From the NCBI GenBank assembly GCA_943325435.2, contig CALPPK020000108.1, positions 1-5,475 of the forward strand: a DNA stretch of 5,475 nucleotides. The letters run 5' to 3'. Below the pieces are notes generated by a model. That model had not been told where the DNA came from and did not search any database. It worked only from the letters and a program-made list of their open reading frames with translations. Positions 1-5,475 of this stretch are shown one piece after another. The position numbers and the translations under genes are program-made. The stretch is from Bifidobacterium breve (lineage in GTDB: Bacteria > Actinomycetota > Acidimicrobiia > Acidimicrobiales > Ilumatobacteraceae). Numbering within the stretch: the first letter of the stretch is position 1; the number at the start of each line of letters is the position of its first letter.

Positions 1-3000
1 AGTTATTACGAGTATTACGAAGGCAACAGCGCAAACGGGTCTGTAGTCATCAGCTATGACTCTGGTTCTCCTGGTGTGCCAACAGATGTGGCCGGAGGCC
101 AGTTGAATGCGTCAGTATCGCTGACCTGGAAAGCGCCGGTTGCCATCGGAGGCGCAAATATCACTGACTATGTCGTTCAGTATGCGACAAGTGCCGGTGG
201 TGCATTCACCACTTTTGATGACGGCGAGTCTGCGCAATTGTCAACCACAGTGACCGGCTTAACAAATGGAACGCCCTATTTCTTCCGTGTCGCAGCAGTG
301 AACTCGTATGGAACTAGTGCGTACTCGAGTGCAATGGGTGCGGGTGTTGCCCCGAGCGATGTTCCTTCCGCTCCGTCTATTTCCTCGTTAACTCCGACCG
401 ATGGCGGTTTGTCGGTTGCATTCTCGGCTGCTACTTCAGGTGCACCGATTCTCTGGTACGACTACCAATTAGATGGAGGAGATTGGGTTGCTTCAATCGC
501 AACAACCAGTCCTGTTGTAATTTCTGGTTTGACTAACGGACGTTCGTACAGCATCAAGATTCGTGCAGTGAGTTCTATTGGTGACGGTGCGGCTTCGGGT
601 GCGTCATCGGGTACGCCGACAACTGTCCCGGCCGCTCCATCGATCTCAGCAATTGGTCTTGATACTGGTGCAGTGAGCGTCTCGTTTGAAGCCGGAGCAA
701 ACGGTGGTAGCCCCATCACTAACTACCAGTATTCGATAAACAACGGTTCAACGTGGTCTACTCGTTCTCCCGTCTCGACTGCTTCCCCTCTCAGCATTAG
801 CGGTCTGACTGGGGGTGTTGAATACCCGATTCGCCTTCGTGCAGTGAACTTAGCCGGAACAGGAATGCAGTCCAATGCTTCGAACGTGACAGTTAAAGGC
901 GCACCAGGTGCACCTTCCATCAGTGCAATTGTCGCGGGGGACAAGCGTTTGTCGGTCTACATAGACCAGGGCCCGAACGGTGGCTCGTCAGTTTCTATGT
1001 ATCAATACTCAACAGATGATGGAGTGACGTGGCGCAATAGAACTGACGGCGGAACTACTGGATCACCGATGCTCATCACTGCGCTCGTGTCAGATGGAAC
1101 TACGTCATTGACTAACGGCACTCAATACGACATTCGGGTCCGTGCAGAAAACGTGGCTGGATACGGCGTGACATCTGCAAGGTCATCAAGTACGCCACGG
1201 ACTGTTCCTTCGGCACCGTCCATTGTGGGTAACACGGTCTCTGGCAGTGATGGTGTTCTTAACGCCGCTTTTACTGCACCATCTTCAAACGGCGGTGCAC
1301 CAATCACCATGTATCAATACTCCACTGATGCGGGAGCAACCTGGCGCAACCGAACTGATGGCGGAACTACGGCATCTCCCGTCGTCATTTCTGTTTTGTC
1401 TTCGAACGGAACATCACCACTCGTTGGTGGAACGGAATATCTGGTCGAACTTCGTGCAGTCAACGCCGCCGGTTCAGGTTTGGCATCTGACGTTGCAACG
1501 GGAATTACAAAGACAGTTCCACTTGCTCCGTCATTATCAGCGTTGGTTGGAAACGACTCATCTGCTGCAATCAGTTTTGATGTTCCTGCAAACGGCGGCT
1601 CGGCAATTGCTAAATACGAATACAAGGTGAACAACGGCAGTTTCACTGATACCGGAACGTTGGCAAATACTTTCACGATCTCTGGTCTCACAAACGGCAC
1701 GACGTATTCAGTTGTTGTGCGTGCAGTGAATGACATCGGAAATGGGGCAACATCGACTTCGTCGTCTGTTACTCCTTCTGGTTCTGCGCCCGCCCCCACC
1801 TTGAATTCGGTAACTGCAGGTAATAAAACACTGACCGTTGCTTTTGATGCACCGATATCAAATGGCGGCACCGCAATCACGTCCTACCAATACTCGACTG
1901 ATGGTGGAACTACGTGGCGCAATCGATCCGCCGGCACCACTGCATCTCCTCTTGTGATCTCGACAGTTTCATCGTCTGGGAATACTGATCTAGTAAACGG
2001 ACAGACATACACAGTTCAAATTCGTGCAATCAATACCTCAGGAGCAGGCTCTGCGAGTACATCGTTGTTGTCGGTTCCTCGTGCTGCTCCCGGTTCTTCA
2101 ACGCTTGGTACCGTAACCATCGGCGACGGTCGACTAACCATTCTGTTCGTACCCGGATCAACTAATGGCTCTGCGGTGCTGAAGTATCAATACCAATTGA
2201 ATTCAGGAGCATGGGTTGATGCGGGAAGTTTGAACAGCCCCTTAACAATTTCAGGCCTCACTAACGGCACCTCATATTCTGTAGTCATTCGTGGGGTCAA
2301 TGATGTGGGCGATGGCTCCGCTTCAAATGCAGTGACAGCAACGCCAGCGTCTCCACCGTCAGAACCTCGTACTGTTATCACAACAGGGGGCAATGCCTCT
2401 GCAGCTATCTCGTGGCTCGCCCCATCGGACAACGGGGGCGCAACAGTGACTGGTTACACGGCAACTGCTTACAACGCTGCGGCCAGTGGATCAGTTGTAT
2501 CCAGTTGTTCAACAGTTCTCACCACATGCACAATCACCGGATTAACGAACGGCACCGCATACTACGTTTCCGTGGTGGCAATCAATGCTGCTGGCACTGG
2601 AGGGGAATCCACACCACGTGCGGTAGTTACACCAGTGACGCTTCCCAGTGCTCCGACAGTTACGTCGATTACCCCTGGCAGTACGAATCTTCGTGTTGCA
2701 TTTACCGCGGCATCGAACGGCGGTTCGAGCTTTTTGGATTATGAGTATTCGTTGAATGGTGGGCTTTGGGTAAGTGCAGGTCGCACCGCGTCTCCACTTT
2801 TGCTCAGCGGTCTTACTAATGGCACGTCGTACTCGGTGAAGATCAGGGCGATCACTGCTGTCGGTTCTAGTGCCGATTCAAATGAAATCAGTTCAAGTCC
2901 CTACGGACTTCCAAGTGCAGTGGCCGGTATCACCGCAGCTCCTGGACCGACTTCAGTCGTGGTGTCATGGTCGCCAACTAACAACAATGGCAACGCAATC

Positions 3001-4623
3001 ACGGCGTACACAGCAATTGCCTGGAACTCTGCATCTGAAGGCAGCATCATGCAATCGTGTACTTCTTCAAGCACCTCATGTACGGTGACCGGCCTCAGTG
3101 GCTCAACCCAATATCACTTCACTGTTGATGCAACGAACGCGGCTGGTGTCGGTTTACGTAACTCGCCGCGAATCACGGCAACCACAGGTTCAACACCGCC
3201 ATCGGCTCCCACTATCACCTCAGTTGTCGCCGGAGACGCCAAAGTAACAGTGGCTTGGACAGCCGGCAGTGCTGGGACCTCCGCGATCACTGACTACGTA
3301 GTTCAATACTCTGTAAACAGCGGTACGTCATGGACTACTTTCATTGATCCCGTATCGGCAGTAGCGCAGATGGAAGTTACAGGGCTGAACAACTATGTTG
3401 CTCACACATTCAGAGTGGTTGCAGTCAGTGCTGTTGGGGCCGGCTCTTATTCCACCGCAAGTCAGGCAGCGACGCCGGTTGGTGTGCGACCAGATGCTCC
3501 GACAATTACATCAGTAAGTGCAGGCAATGGTCAGGTGACCGTGGCGTGGACAGCTGGTAACGCCAACACAGATCCAATTTCTGATTACGTTGTTCAATAC
3601 TCACTGAACGGTGGGGACTTCATTACATTCATAAGTGCTGCCTCGACTTCACGGACTCGAATTGTGAGTGGGCTTCAAAATGGTTCGAAATACAAATTCA
3701 AAGTTGCAGCAGTGAGTTTGGCTGGACAAAGCAGTTTCTCTGCAATTAGTGACGAAGTTATTCCGCTTGCACCGGTGATTCCAACCACAACCACCACGTC
3801 TACAACAACAATTGCGACCACTACTACCTCGACAATCGCAATCAGCGAATCCCCAGCCAAGGTTGTTCCTTCTGCCACGGTTGCGCCTGCTGTGGAGCAA
3901 ACTCCGGACAACATCGGTCAAGTGTCTGTAGCCACCATTCCAAAATCTGGACTCACCAAGACCCGAAATCCTATGGTTACGGCTGTTCCCACTACGACGA
4001 CCACAACGACGATTCCTCTTCCACCAGTGTTGAAAAATTCGGCTGCGGGGCCGGGGTCGCCCTCAGGAATTGCACCGGATGCTCCTTCGGCCGAACTAGG
4101 TGAGGCAAGTGCGCTTCTTGACGGTGAGCCAGTGGCTGCGACGTTGTCACGCAGTAATAATCAAATCGTTGTCAAGAGTTCCGGAGTGGAAACCGTCTTG
4201 GGAGGGATGGATGACAATGATGAAGTGATTCCACTTGACTCCGATGGAAACCTTCGCCTCCAGCAGAAGTCTCAACTTGTAATGACTACGAGTGGGTACA
4301 CACCGAAGAGTTATGTCAGTGTCTGGTTGTTCTCTACTCCAACTCGGTTAGCCCGAATCGCCGCAGAAGCAGACGGGAGTATCAGAGGAACAGTCATCGT
4401 TCCGGGCTTGATCAAAGATGGGGTTCACAGAGTTGTTCTTGACGGTGTCACGAAAGACGGAAAACCATTCGTTCTGGCGATCGCAATACCCGTTGGAAAA
4501 CTGAAAGTGTCAGGCCCGCTGACACGTATTCTCATCGCAATTCCGGTTTTGTTGGCCGTCTTTGCTGGGTTCCTTGTTCCTGCGCGTCGACGTCGGATGA
4601 AGCTCAGAACAATCGGGTTCTGA
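1..4623 (+). CDS. Giant multi-FN3-domain, membrane-anchored surface protein (5' partial)
   Basis: The frame is open from base 1, so the start codon lies upstream. The GTG at 76 is an internal valine inside SGSPGVPTD and should not be taken as the start. The visible 1,540 residues show, in order: a remnant ending in GSVVISY (about residues 1-22), thirteen FN3-like domains (about 24-1261), a Thr/Ser/Pro-rich linker (1262-1365), a small beta-rich domain (1366-1504), a hydrophobic helix (about 1510-1526) and a tail with RRRR. Each domain opens with a Pro-rich boundary such as PSAPSI, and most carry the GLTNGTxY and RAVNxxG strands typical of FN3. No catalytic motif is visible and there is no LPXTG motif, so the likely topology is an extracellular stalk held by its C-terminal helix. 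A role in adhesion or cell-surface structure is an inference. The signal peptide should lie outside the window. Confidence 0.93.
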   Translation, partial: SYYEYYEGNSANGSVVISYDSGSPGVPTDVAGGQLNASVSLTWKAPVAIGGANITDYVVQYATSAGGAFTTFDDGESAQLSTTVTGLTNGTPYFFRVAAVNSYGTSAYSSAMGAGVAPSDVPSAPSISSLTPTDGGLSVAFSAATSGAPILWYDYQLDGGDWVASIATTSPVVISGLTNGRSYSIKIRAVSSIGDGAASGASSGTPTTVPAAPSISAIGLDTGAVSVSFEAGANGGSPITNYQYSINNGSTWSTRSPVSTASPLSISGLTGGVEYPIRLRAVNLAGTGMQSNASNVTVKGAPGAPSISAIVAGDKRLSVYIDQGPNGGSSVSMYQYSTDDGVTWRNRTDGGTTGSPMLITALVSDGTTSLTNGTQYDIRVRAENVAGYGVTSARSSSTPRTVPSAPSIVGNTVSGSDGVLNAAFTAPSSNGGAPITMYQYSTDAGATWRNRTDGGTTASPVVISVLSSNGTSPLVGGTEYLVELRAVNAAGSGLASDVATGITKTVPLAPSLSALVGNDSSAAISFDVPANGGSAIAKYEYKVNNGSFTDTGTLANTFTISGLTNGTTYSVVVRAVNDIGNGATSTSSSVTPSGSAPAPTLNSVTAGNKTLTVAFDAPISNGGTAITSYQYSTDGGTTWRNRSAGTTASPLVISTVSSSGNTDLVNGQTYTVQIRAINTSGAGSASTSLLSVPRAAPGSSTLGTVTIGDGRLTILFVPGSTNGSAVLKYQYQLNSGAWVDAGSLNSPLTISGLTNGTSYSVVIRGVNDVGDGSASNAVTATPASPPSEPRTVITTGGNASAAISWLAPSDNGGATVTGYTATAYNAAASGSVVSSCSTVLTTCTITGLTNGTAYYVSVVAINAAGTGGESTPRAVVTPVTLPSAPTVTSITPGSTNLRVAFTAASNGGSSFLDYEYSLNGGLWVSAGRTASPLLLSGLTNGTSYSVKIRAITAVGSSADSNEISSSPYGLPSAVAGITAAPGPTSVVVSWSPTNNNGNAITAYTAIAWNSASEGSIMQSCTSSSTSCTVTGLSGSTQYHFTVDATNAAGVGLRNSPRITATTGSTPPSAPTITSVVAGDAKVTVAWTAGSAGTSAITDYVVQYSVNSGTSWTTFIDPVSAVAQMEVTGLNNYVAHTFRVVAVSAVGAGSYSTASQAATPVGVRPDAPTITSVSAGNGQVTVAWTAGNANTDPISDYVVQYSLNGGDFITFISAASTSRTRIVSGLQNGSKYKFKVAAVSLAGQSSFSAISDEVIPLAPVIPTTTTTSTTTIATTTTSTIAISESPAKVVPSATVAPAVEQTPDNIGQVSVATIPKSGLTKTRNPMVTAVPTTTTTTTIPLPPVLKNSAAGPGSPSGIAPDAPSAELGEASALLDGEPVAATLSRSNNQIVVKSSGVETVLGGMDDNDEVIPLDSDGNLRLQQKSQLVMTTSGYTPKSYVSVWLFSTPTRLARIAAEADGSIRGTVIVPGLIKDGVHRVVLDGVTKDGKPFVLAIAIPVGKLKVSGPLTRILIAIPVLLAVFAGFLVPARRRRMKLRTIGF
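997..1380 (+). repeat. Closest tandem pair of long FN3 repeats (domains 4 and 5)
   Basis: The segments 997-1068 and 1309-1380 are offset by 312 bases and match at 58 of 72 bases by hand count, without gaps. Both encode MYQYSTDxGxTWRNRTDGGT. Most differences are at third codon positions, as expected for a duplicated coding unit under protein-level constraint. A third, slightly more diverged copy in domain 7 starts near 1882 and lacks one codon of the Asp-Gly-Gly stretch. Confidence 0.8.
2089..3198 (+). repeat. Duplicated two-domain FN3 cassette (domains 8-9 and 10-11)
   Basis: The segments 2089-2643 and 2644-3198 are both 555 bases. Each consists of a short FN3 domain of 267 bases followed by a cysteine-bearing FN3 domain of 288 bases. 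Domains 8 and 10 align over 89 residues without a gap, with about 40 identities by hand count, and share SGLTNGTSYSV exactly. Domains 9 and 11 share the strand-B Trp, a Tyr-Thr strand and a CX6C pair before TGL; they need compensating one-residue gaps. This fits duplication of a two-domain unit followed by considerable divergence. Confidence 0.7.
3784..4095 (+). other. Thr/Ser/Pro-rich linker with two threonine tracts
   Basis: This part of the large protein separates the FN3 array from the C-terminal domain. It contains one tract of mostly Thr with a few Ser, Ile and Ala (3784-3840) and a second run of seven consecutive Thr codons (3991-4011), with Pro, Ser, Val and Ala-rich sequence between and after them. 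Different Thr codons (ACC, ACA, ACG, ACT) are mixed, so the tracts are not a simple triplet microsatellite. Such linkers in actinobacterial surface proteins are usually extended and often O-glycosylated; glycosylation here is an inference. Confidence 0.8.
4096..4620 (+). other. C-terminal beta domain, transmembrane anchor and basic tail
   Basis: After the linker, about 139 residues from LGEASALLDGEPV to VGKLKVSG alternate short hydrophobic and polar strands (QLVMTTSGY, YVSVWLFSTP, GTVIVPG, HRVVLDG), suggesting a compact beta-rich domain; I do not recognise a named family with certainty. A hydrophobic helix of about 17 residues (4528-4578, starting ILIAIPVLL) follows and is immediately trailed by PARRRRMKL. 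By the positive-inside rule the tail is cytoplasmic and the rest is outside. The layout resembles a sortase signal tail, but the LPXTG motif is absent, so a plain membrane anchor is the simpler reading. Confidence 0.75.
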
Positions 4624-4629
4624 GCTTCA
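4598..4629. terminator. Perfect 13-bp hairpin between convergent genes, likely bidirectional terminator
   Basis: The arms TGAAGCTCAGAAC (4598-4610) and GTTCTGAGCTTCA (4617-4629) are perfectly complementary around a six-base loop, AATCGG. The hairpin covers the last codons and the TGA stop (4621-4623) of the surface-protein gene, and lies 17 bases beyond the nucS stop on the other strand. There is no T-tract after either arm, so it is not a canonical intrinsic terminator; U-less hairpin terminators have been proposed in Actinobacteria. Its place between two converging genes makes transcription ending in both directions the best explanation. Confidence 0.7.
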
Positions 4630-4646
4630 ACAGGCTGGAATAACTT

Positions 4647-5309
4647 CTAGCTAAACAGCGTCCATTCGTCTGATTTGCGGCCACGTAGTTCGTCGTAATC
4701 CACTTCGACACACACAATGCCTCGTGACTCTGCGAGTGTGCGTGCCTGGGGCTTGATGCTTTGGGCTACGAACATGCCGCGAAGAGTTCCGAGCGATGGG
4801 TCGTTGGCTAAGTCCACGAGATAGCGAGTGAGTTGTTCAACTCCATCAATTTCTCCACGTCGTTTTACCTCAATCACCACAGTGTTGCCGGCGGTGTCCT
4901 TACATAGAATGTCGACCGGGCCAAGCGCTGTGTAGTGCTCGCGACGAATCAGCGTGAGTCCTGGTTCCATTACATCAGGCGAAGCCGCAAGTAGTTCTTG
5001 CAGTTGCTTTTCGACGCCGTCTTTTTCAAGCCCTGGATCTTCACCGAAGACATGGTCGCTGTCATGGAAGATTTCGTGAAAAGTAATGGTCATTGCTTCA
5101 CCTTTGGGGTTGCGCACGATCCAATGGTCAGAGTTATCTTCGATGACGTTCGGTGCTGTCATCCAGTTGAGGGGCTTATAAGCGCCACCATCGGAATGAA
5201 CCGCAACACATCCGTCAGCCTTCACCATGACAAGGCGAAGGGCTTCTGGCAAGCGGGTCTCTAGACGGCCTGCGTATTCCACAGTGCAGCGCGCAACGAT
5301 AAGTCTCAC
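4647..5309 (-). CDS. nucS: Mismatch-specific endonuclease NucS (EndoMS)
   Basis: This 220-residue protein has the usual length and full layout of NucS/EndoMS, which cuts both strands at mismatched bases and provides the non-MutS mismatch repair of Actinobacteria and some archaea. The N-terminal DNA-binding and dimerisation half opens with MRLIVARCTVEYAGRL and contains the family segment AYKPLNWM (43-50). The C-terminal RecB-like nuclease half carries RRE (122-124), GPVDIL with Asp133, VVIEVKR with Glu147 and Lys149, and QLTRY with Gln159 and Tyr163. The PD-(D/E)xK site is therefore intact. The chain ends in EWTLFS, whose Leu-Phe resembles the C-terminal sliding-clamp-binding tail described for this family. 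The start is GTG at 5309: it matches the family N-terminus, and no other ATG, GTG or TTG lies between it and an in-frame TGA at 5369-5367. No clear Shine-Dalgarno precedes it, which suggests translation helped by the gene 22 bases upstream. Confidence 0.95.
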   Translation of the reverse strand: MRLIVARCTVEYAGRLETRLPEALRLVMVKADGCVAVHSDGGAYKPLNWMTAPNVIEDNSDHWIVRNPKGEAMTITFHEIFHDSDHVFGEDPGLEKDGVEKQLQELLAASPDVMEPGLTLIRREHYTALGPVDILCKDTAGNTVVIEVKRRGEIDGVEQLTRYLVDLANDPSLGTLRGMFVAQSIKPQARTLAESRGIVCVEVDYDELRGRKSDEWTLFS

Positions 5310-5331
5310 AACAACAGTCTTGCCGATTGGG

Positions 5332-5475
5332 CTAGTTAGTGATGTGGTCGCGCATACGCTTTTGAATCAGGTCGCGCCGTTCTTGCAGTTGACGGTACGT
5401 CATCGACTCTGTTGATTCGTCAACACCAAGGCCGGCCTTGAGGCTGCCCATGTCAATTTCCACTGTGTTCATATC
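5332..5475 (-). CDS. 3' end of an unidentified gene upstream of nucS (or a 46-residue small protein)
   Basis: On the minus strand a frame is open from the right edge to a TAG at 5334-5332. It encodes at least 47 residues. The visible part begins Asp-Met-Asn-Thr-Val-Glu-Ile-Asp-Met-Gly and ends with a charged, probably helical segment (MTYRQLQERRDLIQKRM, then RDHITN). An ATG at 5472-5470 could be the start of a 46-residue protein, but only one codon is visible before it, so a longer gene running off the window is equally possible. The coding sense is supported by the same direction as nucS, the 22-base gap and a plausible amphipathic composition. I do not recognise the family. It is probably co-transcribed with nucS. 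Confidence 0.6.
   Translation of the reverse strand, partial: DMNTVEIDMGSLKAGLGVDESTESMTYRQLQERRDLIQKRMRDHITN

Larger units (their letters stand above)
70..3783 (+). repeat. Array of 13 tandem FN3-like domains
   Basis: Domain starts, placed at the leading Pro codon, are about 79, 364, 628, 904, 1207, 1519, 1789, 2089, 2356, 2644, 2911, 3199 and 3490, with periods of 264-312 bases. The domains fall into subtypes. Domains 1, 12 and 13 carry DYVVQY and a core Trp in strand B. Domains 2, 6, 8 and 10 are short, usually carry ISGLTNGTSYSV or a close variant, and have Phe in place of that Trp. Domains 4, 5 and 7 are longer and share YQYSTDxGxTWRNR; domain 3 is an intermediate with YQYSINNGSTWSTR. 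Domains 9 and 11 keep the Trp (ISW, VSW) and each carries a CX6C pair. The mix of subtypes indicates repeated duplication of single domains and domain pairs, followed by divergence. Confidence 0.9.

Noticed and set aside
76..78. GTG at 76 as the start of the surface protein
   Set aside because: The same frame is open back to base 1 and encodes plausible protein sequence. The Val sits in a typical inter-domain boundary (SPGVPTD), and no signal peptide follows it.
1223..1630. Plus-strand frame of 135 codons in a second reading frame
   Set aside because: It overlaps FN3 domains 5 and 6 entirely, and its composition does not suggest a folded protein. The same applies to the frames at 2412-2744 and 2870-3088.
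1314..1880. Minus-strand open frame of 188 codons opposite the FN3 array
   Set aside because: It lies wholly inside the well-supported FN3 gene, and its protein is a low-complexity antisense image of the repeats with no recognisable domain. Long antisense frames are expected opposite repetitive coding sequence. The other minus-strand frames at 462-719, 723-944, 1122-1310 and 2187-2432 are rejected for the same reason.
70..3783. FN3 array as a CRISPR array or other DNA-level repeat system
   Set aside because: The repeats are about 264-312 bases, diverged, in frame and explained by protein domains. There are no short identical repeats with unique spacers.
3784..3840. Threonine tract as a triplet microsatellite or phase-variable repeat
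   Set aside because: The Thr codons vary among ACA, ACC, ACG and ACT with Ser, Ile and Ala interspersed, so there is no uniform repeat unit on which slippage would act.
3649..3921. Two overlapping minus-strand frames across the Thr-rich linker, one Cys/Arg-rich and one Val-rich
   Set aside because: They are antisense readings of the ACN-rich threonine tracts, which produce runs such as VVVV or CCC in other frames. No independent coding evidence is seen.
4998..5415. Plus-strand frames (88 and 62 codons) opposite nucS and the gene before it
   Set aside because: nucS is certain on the minus strand from its family motifs and catalytic residues. These frames show no domain of their own.

Overview
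This is a gene-dense stretch that most likely comes from an actinobacterial chromosome. The best clue is a complete nucS (endoMS) gene, the mismatch endonuclease that replaces MutS/MutL in most Actinobacteria and many archaea. A surface protein made of FN3 domains, with Thr-rich linkers and a C-terminal membrane anchor, fits the same phylum. Base composition looks roughly balanced by eye, so a moderate-GC lineage such as an aquatic Acidimicrobiia-type organism is my guess; this is an inference and was not computed.

Layout. Bases 1-4623 (+) are one very long reading frame that is already open at the left edge, so its true start lies outside the window. It encodes 1,540 residues: a short tail of an upstream domain, thirteen consecutive fibronectin type III-like domains (about 70-3783), a Thr/Ser/Pro-rich linker (3784-4095), a small beta-rich C-terminal domain (about 4096-4512), one transmembrane helix and an Arg/Lys-rich cytoplasmic tail. 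A perfect 13-bp hairpin (4598-4629) spans its stop codon. On the opposite strand lie nucS (5309-4647) and, 22 bases upstream of it, the 3' end of an unidentified gene (stop at 5332-5334) that runs to the right edge. These two probably share a transcript. The two transcription units converge on the hairpin, and only 23 bases separate the two stop codons.

How they work together. I see no functional link between the surface protein and the NucS unit; they look like ordinary neighbours. The most informative structure is inside the FN3 array. Its domains fall into four recognisable subtypes, and domains 8-9 and 10-11 look like a duplicated two-domain cassette of 555 bases each. The only four cysteines of the visible protein form one CX6C pair in each copy. 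I did not find a convincing new defence, mobile or RNA-based system. No tRNA, rRNA, CRISPR, insertion sequence or riboswitch was recognised, and no stretch over 300 bases lacks a gene.
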